Below, piece after piece: positions 10,901-19,688 of a DNA stretch of 64,000 nucleotides. Numbering within the stretch: the stretch's first letter is position 1; every line of letters starts with the position of its first letter. The position numbers were made by a program, and so were the translations under genes. The stretch lies in the NCBI GenBank assembly GCA_018136815.1, contig CM030931.1, positions 10,675,072 through 10,739,071 of the forward strand, given 5' to 3'. A model generated the notes under the pieces. The model searched no databases and was not told the DNA's origin. It saw nothing but the letters and a program-made list of their open reading frames with translations. This DNA is from Isochrysis galbana. Taxonomy: Eukaryota; Haptophyta; Isochrysidales; Isochrysidaceae.

Positions 10901-11332
10901 CCGTTGTATCCAGGGCCGCACGCCGCGATCTCACTTCGACTACTCGTCAACCAGATCAACATTTCACCTCCGTCGTTGTGGCGGCACCCGACGTTCAATG
11001 GCTCGCGCTCGTGGTCAAAGGCGCTGCAGAGCCGACGGCGCCTGAAGGCCAAGTTTCGCCGCGCCGTTGAGCACCATCGGCGGACTAACGAGGAGGCGGC
11101 GGGCGATTGCTTCCACGAGGTGACGTTCACAATGAACCCGGCAGAGCGGCTCTCGAAGTCGCCCTCCCGCCACATCGACATCGGCGTCGACCCCGAGGAG
11201 GGCTCGGAGGTGATCCCGTATCGGGCGCAGCGTATGATTCCCGCGGCGCCGGAGATGGATACATCGCTGCAACCTACTAGACAAGGTGAGGCGATGGTGC
11301 GCCGGCCCACAGTCGCGATAGAGATTCCATAG
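7856..11332 (+). CDS. single-pass receptor: type 1 periplasmic-binding-like ectodomain, EGF-like segment, TIR domain
   Basis: One uninterrupted frame of 1158 residues from ATG 7856. Residues 1-27 are a Leu/Pro-rich signal peptide. Residues about 65-500 resemble the ligand-binding fold of type 1 periplasmic-binding/ANF-receptor proteins (DFLLGPYGSGL, SSGSSPAIYAE, Cys pairs, N-glycosylation sites). Residues about 555-590 are EGF-like (CSGRGECTTSGICAC). Residues about 612-638 form the membrane span, followed by RRR. The TIR domain runs from about 722 to 850: HTFISHVW, then FLDVDNLEDI, AIIIFL, SSSCMIEL with Cys801 and Glu804, and LILVLE. Glu804 sits where the catalytic glutamate of NAD-cleaving TIR domains lies. 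A further conserved-looking C-terminal region (about 930-1030) includes FLVYLNRDTF and LLVHEQRLEYGGIPF. The protein should sense an extracellular ligand and act through a cytosolic TIR. NADase activity is inference. Confidence 0.85.
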   Translation: MRLPPLPIPPLLLPLLLLSLLCPSSTLQLCQPPSLFPHVSVFPRSPLSSCPTPLDGLSRPEAYETTSYCWDYRLNSSAQIALPEGTKQVLQTSSGCEAGGYTGTLLLGAPASLEERNLGFYDNSLKLRRNCDLFSRLVTRRGGIAVGAERYAVQCVYVGDDASSLQVANATARVVIDRGADFLLGPYGSGLMMFASKQAVLERRIMISSSGSSPAIYAEARTLAREAEAVGLGAGTDQLVFGLLPGSKTYARRAFEAVVAAAEECDASTECDRSRCDVGRSCVDSLRVGLVIEDDVFPRAVCDDATPVWRGAQGSGNATSVHLPKFQDVDQADYDANMANALAALREARVNVVMICSYVNGGIAAVEAMERLRFAPLIGILTVSLSESAYVQKLGLEGWWQGEYFIEPQGWNEQLPGAPGEYSNWTSAQYAAEFAAAFDEEGAIADNNFVGAATFAGLCALADAIERAGTLETAAVAAALNASRLVEFYAPIRFDANGQLEKVEFPVVQYAPGAWQCRGCAEGVSPRVVDFPASLYNGRISRLIFPMPTWEWRACAVERGNCSGRGECTTSGICACEPFFFGDSCELDCVGEELFKWNGTTCVPPAASGNANLVLVLVLVGSFSVVALLFAAALGVLLRRRYHLSASIAEMEREFARWEVAAKSGSGRYRAHAALHSLPSSIRMTRNALRRGLGGSKPGSSDESANGSRARVVAAPGLPYGMFHTFISHVWSSGQDQSRSLKGLLQKYIQNIVCFLDVDNLEDIGRLDEYIENTGAIIIFLTGSVDESGECISDYMRSSSCMIELRAAVRLLKPLILVLETDASHGGVPLAVHEAECPADIKNYVFSSPIIPWHRLKDFQICSMRMLVEQLLKAWQAPGADRPIFIPAELLRTPIPPLACEKSHHLFVSSNNPGASGVAGRLQTAAAGRLRMTSDAQKRSPNHCLYFLVYLNRDTFSSETAAALHTELLHALFAEMALLLVHEQRLEYGGIPFDEVIRCTPTDLKKAGIYRRIATPLYPGPHAAISLRLLVNQINISPPSLWRHPTFNGSRSWSKALQSRRRLKAKFRRAVEHHRRTNEEAAGDCFHEVTFTMNPAERLSKSPSRHIDIGVDPEEGSEVIPYRAQRMIPAAPEMDTSLQPTRQGEAMVRRPTVAIEIP

Positions 11333-12929
11333 CAGCCACATCGCACTGAGCAGAGGAAGAGCCACCCGGCGCAGAGAATGCGGGCAGCAAGGGTCGAACG
11401 TAGTGCATACGTATTCCTCGAGAGTATTGGCCACGTGCCGCGCGATGATCCATCCCCGCGGCAGACGGCGCGCCCTATGCATCTTGTTGTTCATTTATCT
11501 CTCGAGGGCGCCATATTTATCCATTTTTGTCTTCTACGTACGTGGCACGTATTGAGCTTGTACTCTCTGTGCACACGACGATCGATCAGCAGCGGTGCCG
11601 CGCTGCTTGTAGCTTCCAGGGAGCTCGTGCCTCTTGCTCTTGACGGCGCATCACTTTGTTGGTAGTATCGTATGAGTGTGACTGATTGTGGATTGAGGCC
11701 GCGTGATTGCTTGATGTTCTCATGTGTCATGTGCTATATTGAGGCCGCGTGATTGCTTGATGTTCTCATGTGTCATGTGCTACAGCGGATGATCGTTTCG
11801 TACATGTTAAGTGGCTGTGATAATTAGCGATTGTGGCCGGGGTTGTGTTCCTACGCTTCACTCTTCCTATTCCTACGCTAGCGGCCGCTAGTAGTGCGTA
11901 GTGCGCGCACTACTAACAATAGCCCATTAGTTACGATGAGCCGCCTCGTGATCGCCGCGTTGGCATCGCGCATCACGCACCACTAGTCGTGATCTTGAAG
12001 CAAGTCGACGATGGGAATCGAGCACGAAGAGAGAGAGAAATAAGGGAGGAGAACGAGAGTCGGTGTGTGAAGAGAGAGCCCCCCCCCCGCGCGCGAGAGG
12101 TACTCTTTTCCTCCGCGCGCGGTTCGTTACCGCCGGCCATTGTTCGTTGTTCGTCCCCCCCCCCTCCCGCGCTCTTCCCCCTTCCCACCCCTTTCGTTTT
12201 TGGATACTTCTGTCACCCCCGTTCGCGTTTCATCTCGTGCTTCGCATGTTGCATGTTTCGCCCCTCCGATCTTCGAGCTCGCCGTCTTTCAGACGGCTGA
12301 GTAAAGCCTTCTTATTGTTATTGTCGTTCCAATCTGGGGATTCTACCCTGAGTTGTGATTGCGATGCCATCGTTCCCGAAATTCGCGTTTTCGTTTCAGT
12401 CGTTCAATCGATCTGGAGTCACCCTCATCCTCATCTGCTCATGTGTGGAGGGGACGATTCACGATTCGACTCCGGGAGTCCCGTTCTCTGTCGTCGCTCG
12501 TTCGCTACCTCTTTCGTCGCTCTCGTCGTCCTCGAATCATTCGTTCAATGCTTTCTCGATTCCGAGCGCTCAAGCTAATTCTTGCCTTGAGCTCCGTCGC
12601 TGCCGATCCGTTTGCTGTCGCCAGTCAAATCTTGGATGGATTGGCCGGTTCGTGAATATCAGTAAAACTGATCGGGTCATGGGGGCCGCGTTCAACGACC
12701 GTCGGTCGGAGACCATAATTGTCGGCCGGAAACCATAAAATGACGGGTTTGTGTTTGTTTTTTAAAGAGTTCTTCAATAGCTACTTTGAAACATGAATGG
12801 CTAGCATAGATTTAAAAAAAGAAAGAAGAGAAAGTGTGCACAAAATGTGTAGACATGCTACTCCTACACACACACCGTCCCCGCACAATATACATGCACA
12901 TACACGCAAGAAGCAAGCACATATCTAAT
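11333..12929. other. intergenic region with tandem duplication and palindromes
   Basis: No supported gene. A 46-base unit beginning ATTGAGGCCGCGTGATTGC is present twice in tandem at 11692-11783. Two perfect palindromes follow closely: CTAGCGGCCGCTAG (11878-11891) and GTAGTGCGCGCACTAC (11898-11913). The rest, including short ORFs around 12063-12655, lacks recognisable domains. Confidence 0.6.
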
Positions 12930-13280
12930 CTACAACCCCCCGCCCATACCACGACGAAGCAAGAGCTCCTCCTCTTCCAACCGGTTCAGTTTGCTAATCT
13001 CAGTGAGCTCGAGTTCTCTGCGTCGCTGACGCCGCTCATCGGACAATTTCTGCTCCATCTCAAGCTGAGCCTCCCTCAGTACGCGCCTCCGCCTTTCTAC
13101 CGCTAGCAATGCCTCTGGCTGCTGCCTCAATTGGTCTCTCTGCCCTGGGGGCCAAGGTTGTTGTGCTGGTGGTTGAGGAGTGTGGTGTGCATGTGGGAGC
13201 CATGATGGTGCGGCATGCGGCCAATGTGATAATGGTAGGGGCGGATGGTTCGCACCAGCACTACCAAGCACAGGGTGCAT
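12930..13280 (-). CDS. hypothetical protein, Pro/Gln/His-rich with C-terminal charged coiled coil
   Basis: ATG at 13280 opens 116 residues. The first half is rich in Pro, His and Gln (HTPQPPAQQPWPPGQ). The second half is a charged heptad-like helix (LLAVERRRRVLREAQLEMEQ to LNRLEEEELLLRR) ending in GMGGGL. An upstream in-frame stop lies about 20 codons before the ATG. This could be a small gene or the terminal exon of a larger one, and there is no family assignment. A plus-strand ORF of 68 residues over the same bases looks less protein-like. Confidence 0.35.
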   Translation of the reverse strand: MHPVLGSAGANHPPLPLSHWPHAAPSWLPHAHHTPQPPAQQPWPPGQRDQLRQQPEALLAVERRRRVLREAQLEMEQKLSDERRQRRRELELTEISKLNRLEEEELLLRRGMGGGL

Positions 13281-13398
13281 TGGAGGGTGGTAGGAGGTTG
13301 GAAGGTAGGGGATGAGCTCGATCGTCTACGGCAAGTACGTCGGGCGATGAAGTACTCCGAGCTCAAGACGATATCCAACGAGCCCTTGCGGTATATGT

Positions 13399-13478
13399 GG
13401 CCCCACTGTTTTTCGCACTGTTTTTTACTGTTTTTTTTCGATTCCCAAAAACAGCTGTTTTTAATGTTTTTCTGGCCC
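13399..13478. repeat. word-iterated dispersed element, T-type copy
   Basis: GGCCCCA is followed by words CTGTTTTT at steps of 12, 10 and 19 bases, an inverted word AAAAACAG, a direct word 8 bases after it, then ATGTTTTT and GGCCC. The order and spacing match the copies at 39759 and 49827, but every word has T at the fifth base. Confidence 0.75.
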
Positions 13479-13792
13479 TCACCCTAGAGTGAGTAAACTC
13501 GCCAACTTGCCCTGCCAGATTTCATACCAAAATCGCACGTTTCGCGAATTTTTACTAAATTTCCCGACTCTTGGCAAGAGCAAGAGGGGTCCCAGCTCTC
13601 CAAGCCTACTCTAAGCCTAACTTGCGAACCGGCAGTAAAGACTTCAAAATGCCATGTGAATGTAAATGTGCATGACGTCCCCTCGAATTATTTGATCACA
13701 TTTGAACAATATGAAATTCAGATTCCTCTCTGTTGGTGAGAGGGCGAGTAGAGTTTTGAGATACTCCTACCGCATTGTATGGTCGACAACGA

Positions 13793-14971
13793 ATGTCGGC
13801 CGTCCGGCGGAGAGCGCTGCTTTGCCTGGCTTCTTTCCTCGTGAGCGTGGGGCGCAGCGAGGCCTTGCGTCGGCTGCCACGTCGAAGTGTCCTGGCCGTG
13901 CCGTGGCTCTCCTCTCCCCGCTCCACTCTTGCCGCGGGAGCGGGAGTGCGTAGCGCGCCAGTCTCCTTCTCCTCCGCTTCTCTCTCTCTCGACGGCCTCT
14001 CGATACCTGTGGCAGTGTGGGCTCCCGCATCAGCAGGCCGGCTGGTGGGAGAGGCGGCGGCGACCTATCCGTACACAATCAGCATCGGCAGGATCGCTGC
14101 CAGACTCGGAGTCCACTGGCTTGCATGGCTCCCTTCGAAGAGGTTTGCGCTGCCTCCGGCAGGAGTTACGGGAAGAGCCAACGAAAACCACCTGCTGTCG
14201 GCGCGAGAGGGGGACGCGCTCATCTTCGCGCATGGGTTTCTGGGCTCGCCCTACGATATGGCGCATGTGTGCGAGGCGCTCGCCGCCTGTGGCTTCATCG
14301 TTGCCGCACCGGAAATGCCCGAGTCGCTCGCGGCAAGCTACGCAGGAGGGGTGACGCGTGAGCAGATAGTCAAGGCGACGCAGCAGCTGGTTGATGGAGC
14401 CGTAAGATTAGCATCGCCCGGCGGCAAAAGGCGATGGGGAATATTCGGACACTCCGCTGGTGGTGGAACTGCCTTTCGCCAGCCGGGCGAGTTTGTACTT
14501 GGCCGTGCTGGCATTGCTGCCGGCTTGGCAGGGATGGATACTATGGACCCGCTTTTCATCATCGCATCGGAAGCCGATGGCTGCAACCGCTTCATGCGAG
14601 CCCGTGGCATCACGCTGGTCGAGCAGATTGAGGCGGCCGCAGCAGCTGGCCGCCCGACGACGGTCTTCAGCACTCCCTCAGCTGCGTACGCGAGTGAATC
14701 ACCTGCGCGAGGGGCTCTTCTTTTTGGAGCAGGAAGTTCTGGAGAGCCGGATCTCAGCCCCAACCACATAAGCTTCCTCTGGAGTGGCACCAACGAGGCC
14801 ATGTTCGATCTCCTCACTCCTTTTCTGCCACTGGCGCGTGCGCTTGATCTATTTCTACTGGACTTTGACGTAGAGATGGACCAGCGGCTCTCGGAGCCAA
14901 CAGCTGCCCAAGTGTTGCCTGCGCTCTGCCGTTTCTTTGGAAACAACGCAATCCGTGCACCTATGCTTTGA
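13793..14971 (+). CDS. secreted alpha/beta hydrolase, PAF-acetylhydrolase/chlorophyllase-like
   Basis: The open frame begins earlier but its first ATG is 13793, giving 392 residues. Residues 1-20 (MSAVRRRALLCLASFLVSVG) look like a signal peptide, possibly the front of a bipartite targeting leader. The catalytic core has HGFLGSPYD (oxyanion), CGFIVAAPEM, the nucleophile GHSAGGG with Ser221, acid Asp262 (IIASEADG) and His325 (SPNHISF). This order fits PAF-acetylhydrolase-II, dienelactone-hydrolase and chlorophyllase-like enzymes, which hydrolyse lipid or pigment esters. The substrate is not determinable. It is intronless as read, ends in RAPML and has no close neighbour that suggests a pathway. 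Confidence 0.8.
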   Translation: MSAVRRRALLCLASFLVSVGRSEALRRLPRRSVLAVPWLSSPRSTLAAGAGVRSAPVSFSSASLSLDGLSIPVAVWAPASAGRLVGEAAATYPYTISIGRIAARLGVHWLAWLPSKRFALPPAGVTGRANENHLLSAREGDALIFAHGFLGSPYDMAHVCEALAACGFIVAAPEMPESLAASYAGGVTREQIVKATQQLVDGAVRLASPGGKRRWGIFGHSAGGGTAFRQPGEFVLGRAGIAAGLAGMDTMDPLFIIASEADGCNRFMRARGITLVEQIEAAAAAGRPTTVFSTPSAAYASESPARGALLFGAGSSGEPDLSPNHISFLWSGTNEAMFDLLTPFLPLARALDLFLLDFDVEMDQRLSEPTAAQVLPALCRFFGNNAIRAPML

Positions 14972-15617
14972 CAAGGTGTAGCACCATGCACTCGCATCGA
15001 CTCGACGTCTGCGCGGCATAAGGGGCGCTTAATCAAAGCTAACACACGACGAGAAATCACCCGCGCCGTGTAGTAGCTACATGCAGCAAAACGTGTCGAA
15101 TTAGCATCGCAGATCGGTGCTTTTGCGTAAGTGTGTGCTCTGAAGGCGGGGCAAAGCTTCCGTGCGGAGTGTGGGGCAGCAGTTTGCGAGGTCGGTGACG
15201 CACAGAGACCACGCGCATTCAGGGGGGGGTCACTTACCGACGCAATTCTTTTTCGTTTGGGCGGGAAGAGGAAGGGGTTCGTCGGGCACAGGCGAGAAGC
15301 GTTGCCATTCGACGGTCCCTCCAAGCCGCCCCGAGGTTGAAGATTGTTGTGCCCAGCTCACCAGCTGCACGCTGCTAATAAAGGCCGGTACATAGGTGGC
15401 GTGGAGGCGCGCAGGTCGCACTTGTCGCAGCGTTTCCCCCACCTTGGCAAGCAACGCCTAAGGGTCGACGTTAATCAACTAGTAGTGAGTTCATACTACT
15501 ACTTAGTTCACAGGGGGGAGGCACCTCGTGCCCTCCCCCTCAGTCAGGCTCCAACTCCACTCCGGGGGGCCTGTCGGTCACCCTCAGACCCTGCCATCGG
15601 GCATGAACTGAGCGTCA
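14972..15617. other. intergenic region, no feature seen
   Basis: Mixed-composition DNA without supported ORFs between the hydrolase and the broken coding remnant. Confidence 0.5.
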
Positions 15618-16008
15618 CCACCCTTAACCCTAACCCGGTAAACACCAACGTGTTTAAGGACGGCACTCAGACGACGCCCTATATCAAAGAGCAGTGCTCG
15701 GTGTATATCGAGCACCTACCGCGGCGAAGTATTCAAGCACGAGGGACGCACAATACACATGAGTGAATTCCTAGACTCATGGGACACCGTGGTCAACCAC
15801 GCGCTGCGCGTTCTCGGGAAAGCAGCGGAGCGCCCGACACCGAACACACAAGATAGAGCCTAGCCACGACGGATTCGGCTTGTCTCAAGAGCCGGAAGGG
15901 AAGGAACCCAAGGAGGTTAAAGTCTCTGAGGACGAGAGGTACATCAATAAGCTGAACAACATTTGGCTTCACACCGAAACCGACTATTTCGGGGAGGTGT
16001 TCGACTAA
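15618..16008 (+). pseudogene. broken coding remnant of unknown family
   Basis: Three short stretches with protein-like composition lie in succession but in different frames. The first contains NTNVFKDGTQTTPYIKEQC and ends near 15710. A second runs from about 15718 to a TAG at 15860 with VFKHEGRTIHMSEFLDSWD. A third, from about 15867 to TAA at 16008, contains KVSEDERYINKLNNIWLH. At least one frameshift and one in-frame stop separate them. The composition is lower in GC than the neighbouring genes. I recognise no family. An inserted viral or mobile gene in decay is possible. Confidence 0.4.
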
Positions 16009-18670
16009 GCATTTACAGAATGATTGCTCAGAATCTGGGAAAGATGGCGATTGATGATTGATCAGATTTACACCAAAGCTTGGTCAAAAGCGTGGTCCAT
16101 CTATTGACAGCAAGATCAATCTTAAAAAAGATTCACCCATTTCGATTTATATATGTACACTTAGAAAAATACAGTAGTACTCCCGCGTCCTCTTGCGACC
16201 CTCCCCCCCCCCCCCCTCGCCCCTCGCGCCGGCCCGCGCCGGCCCGCGCCCCCCCCGACTGCGCCCCCCGCGCCCGCACGCCGCACGCTCGGGCGTGCTC
16301 CGCGCTCCGCGCAGCAAAAAGCTGGGAAAAGCTTGCAGACCAAAAGCGTTCAATTATCCCCATCCCTGCTAGCACCTTCCGTTGTCACCTGGAGGTTACA
16401 TGACTCAACTGGCCACCTTTCACACGTACATGTCGAAACACACACACGTGGTCCATTGACTCGATATGGGGCAGGGCCGATATCTGATTGGAACGCACGA
16501 TTTTGTCCCCTTATCGCTCGTGTCGTGACGTACGCAGAAGTCTATAATAGAGAAATCCAAAGAACAACATGGAAAACGACGGGAACACCGACGTGGGGGT
16601 GTGAGCAAACGCTTCCGTTGTCAGGGTGGGACGGCAGTTGTTTGTTGGAGCAGGTGTTTGGGTTGGTTTGTTGGTTGAGACAAAAAAAATCTTCTTAAAA
16701 ATTCCCGCAACGTATGCGGCGTGAGGCAGCTTGCTAGTGTACCTCCCTACTACCCACCCTTAACCCCTAACAACCCCCTTCCCCTTCCCAAGTTCCCTCT
16801 TTAGCGGAGAAGCTGGTTCCAGGGAGGCCGCGCGCGCTGCTTCGGCCGGGAGTTGGAGAGAAGGGGGTGGGAGATTGTGGCTCGTCTCTTGATCTAGTTT
16901 CGACTCGGATTTTCCTCATTCATATAACGTGAGATCTTTATTGGTTTTCAGTGCGGTTCCTATTAAGAGATTTGGCTACCCTAGGTGATGTTTCTTATGT
17001 CCAGGCCTCTCGCCGCCTGCAAGAGGTCTCCCGACCTAGGGACCGGGCCATGTTGCGCACGCCCTCAGGTGCTCAGGTGCCAACCATCGTTGTAGTGGTG
17101 CAGTTCTTGCGCGAAAAGAATGTGGATTCCTCCTAGTCTCGCTTGCGCTAGAGTAGATGCTAACTTGTGTTTAGCCTCTCATAGATATGTTTAGTTGTCC
17201 CTGCTCTAGAGCTAGGTTTAGCATTCTAAGGAAGTCATGTTTCACTAGGTCCATGAACCCTCCCCGGTGCTTTTTCCCGGAGAGTCGCCCGACGTAGGTC
17301 GGTCCACCTCAATGGGTTTTCCCTCATTTTAACTTGTGGGGAGTTAGAATGGGAGCCGGGGGCCTGCGAGGGGGGAGATGTGGAGGGGTGCATAGGTGTA
17401 TGTATCTGTGACAACAGCACGCGCCAAGGTGTACGGGCAGGAGCGCTGAGCGCTGTCGTGTTAGTACTAGGCTAGTGACTAGTGAGAGTAGTGGTACTAA
17501 TGCTCAGTTAGATTAAATGTGGACTCAATATTGCTTTCTACTTCGATCGATGGACGCCATCCAACGGGTCTCACCACCCACAAAGAACAAACCGCAGAGG
17601 ACAGTTTGACTCTACCTACGATTATCATTGGGAGCACCGTAGAGAGCAGAAGTGGTGCGTAGACTAAAGGCCGCGACAGGCCATCAACGTTTCAACGCTC
17701 GCCCAGTATGGCAAGACGCGGCAAGCCATAGAAGATTGAAAGCAAGTTGCTTACGAAGGGATCAGCAAGGTGGCCAGCACCATGACGGCCTCTAACAAAC
17801 AGCGCTTAAATCTCAACGGTTGAGCGAGTATTCGTCACTGAACGCACATGTTCAAGCATGTGAGGGTATATTTAGACACTGCGGTTATCCTCGCGTGCTC
17901 CCCTTGTATCCTTGTGCGATAGGAGTATGAGTAGTAGTGGACAAGAATAATCGGGGTGGTCAACACAGCTCCGGCTCTGGTTCTCGCCGCGAATGAAGAT
18001 GAATCGACGAGGAAAGGCAGTGCAATTGCATTTGCACGGCAACGGCCTGCGGACGTGCATCCTCCACAACATGTAGTGAACAATAGTAGCCTGTAGACGT
18101 TCATCCTCCACGACAAGTAGCGAGATATTCCTTTCGAGGTTTCAAGGCATACTAATAGGTTGATGTGAATGTCTTGATCCCCGGCGGGGAAAGCCGGAGT
18201 CTGACGCGACTGAAGTAGAATAAAGCATTGTAGATGTGCGCCGTAAGTCTTGGATGATCTGAATGATGGCCACAACTTGATTGGGAATCGGCATCACGCA
18301 ACATCAGCGCACGGGATGTTAGCCCGTCTCACGTCTCGAGACGCTCGCTCATGATTCGATAGGCGCCTAATTTGCTCTCTCGAATTCATTAGCCAGCCGC
18401 CCGGATTGATCTATCTCTCGCCTGCAGTCGCAATTGTCCCTTCGAAAGCTCTCGAAACAGTTGCGCACGTTCTCTTGAACGTGGCCTTGGCAGGCGAGGT
18501 CGAGGCGCACTCCCTGCCCTCGACGAGCAGCACGATGCGCTTATCAATGTGCGTATGGTAGATGCAGACCCCTGTGCCAACACGGCAGACGCTGCGATGG
18601 CTCCTCGCCAAAAGCAATTGCCAAGAGCGCCCATCCGGAAGTTGTCTATGTATGCTCGGCAGCTGTACAT
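16009..18670. other. gene-poor region with C-rich tract and short dispersed repeat
   Basis: A strongly C-rich stretch lies at 16198-16300. Near 16680-16740 the sequence AAAAAAATCTTCTTAAAAA followed by TTCCCGC resembles sequences near 46134 and 49160. ORFs on both strands are short and unsupported. Confidence 0.4.
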
Positions 18671-18679
18671 GAGCGCGCA

Positions 18680-19275
18680 CATGAAGATTGCCTACGCAGG
18701 ATCGTCTTCAGACCGACGAGGGCCGGAATTCACAGATCGCCTACTTGGACTCATCCATCGAATTTGCAGTCGGTTCGCGCAAACGAAGGGATTTTCCTCC
18801 GTCTTCCTACGTAGCATCAATATCGCGACCAGGAACAGCGATGCAAATAACCTATCCAGGTTGACCTGTCTCGTCTCTCCATCGTCTCTGCTTGTCGATC
18901 GCGACTCGCACCTATTAGACGGAGGACGCCTACACAGGCCCACCTGCCGACCCTGCTCGCTAGGCGAGGGTCGCCTAATTCGGATTCGTCCATCGATCGT
19001 GTAGCCCTCCCTCGAGAAAGCCCTAACAGAGAACCGCCTACTCGGAATCGTCTAGTGAACTCTCACGACTTGCAATGAATGCCTACGTGAGCATCACCTG
19101 TTGATCTAGTATCCACATCGAAGGTGATATGCGGACGTTCAGATCGCCTACTCAGATTCGCTCAGCCATCGTCAAGCCGATGAGTTCAAAGATCGCTTGC
19201 GACTACGATCCCAATGATTCCTTAGGGTCTTTCAAGAAGGTGTGACGTCAATCGCCTACTGAGACTGAAACTGCC
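18680..19275. repeat. degenerate repeat with motif CGCCTACTCGGATTCGTC
   Basis: Variants of this motif recur near 18689, 18737, 18925, 18972, 19035, 19081, 19147 and 19252, always on the plus strand, with irregular spacing of about 45-185 bases. They are diverged from one another, so this is an old array. The interval to 19688 holds no supported gene. Confidence 0.5.
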
Positions 19276-19688
19276 AATCAAATGCAAGTGATTCGAGGCA
19301 CACAAGACGCGGACTTGGCAAATCCACATCGGTGTTGGCGTCACATCCCGGAGCGCGGCCAGACGTTGCCGACGAATGACAATGAAACAGGCAACCCGCC
19401 TAGCCATATTCGGTCGCGAGATTCTTGGTCAAACACAAATGGCGTAGCACGTGCCTAAATAAATGGCTGCGCCATCAACCGTCGAGCCAGCTAGCAGCGT
19501 CGACACCCCTCAAAGGTGGTGCGACCGACCTAAGCTCAAGATCCTATACGCAAATCCCCTAGCCGTTGTTCGTTTCGGCCCTACTCAGTTCCAGGTATTA
19601 CTCAGCTCTACGTCGCTACAGGTGCGACGGGCCGGTGCACATCGCTTGCCGTAGTCATCATCCTAGGCACGTGTAGGAAAGACGGCCC

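Noticed and set aside
15622-15640. Interstitial telomeric repeat (CCCTTAACCCTAACCC)
   Set aside because: Only two to three imperfect units. They overlap coding-like sequence and give no evidence of a chromosome end.
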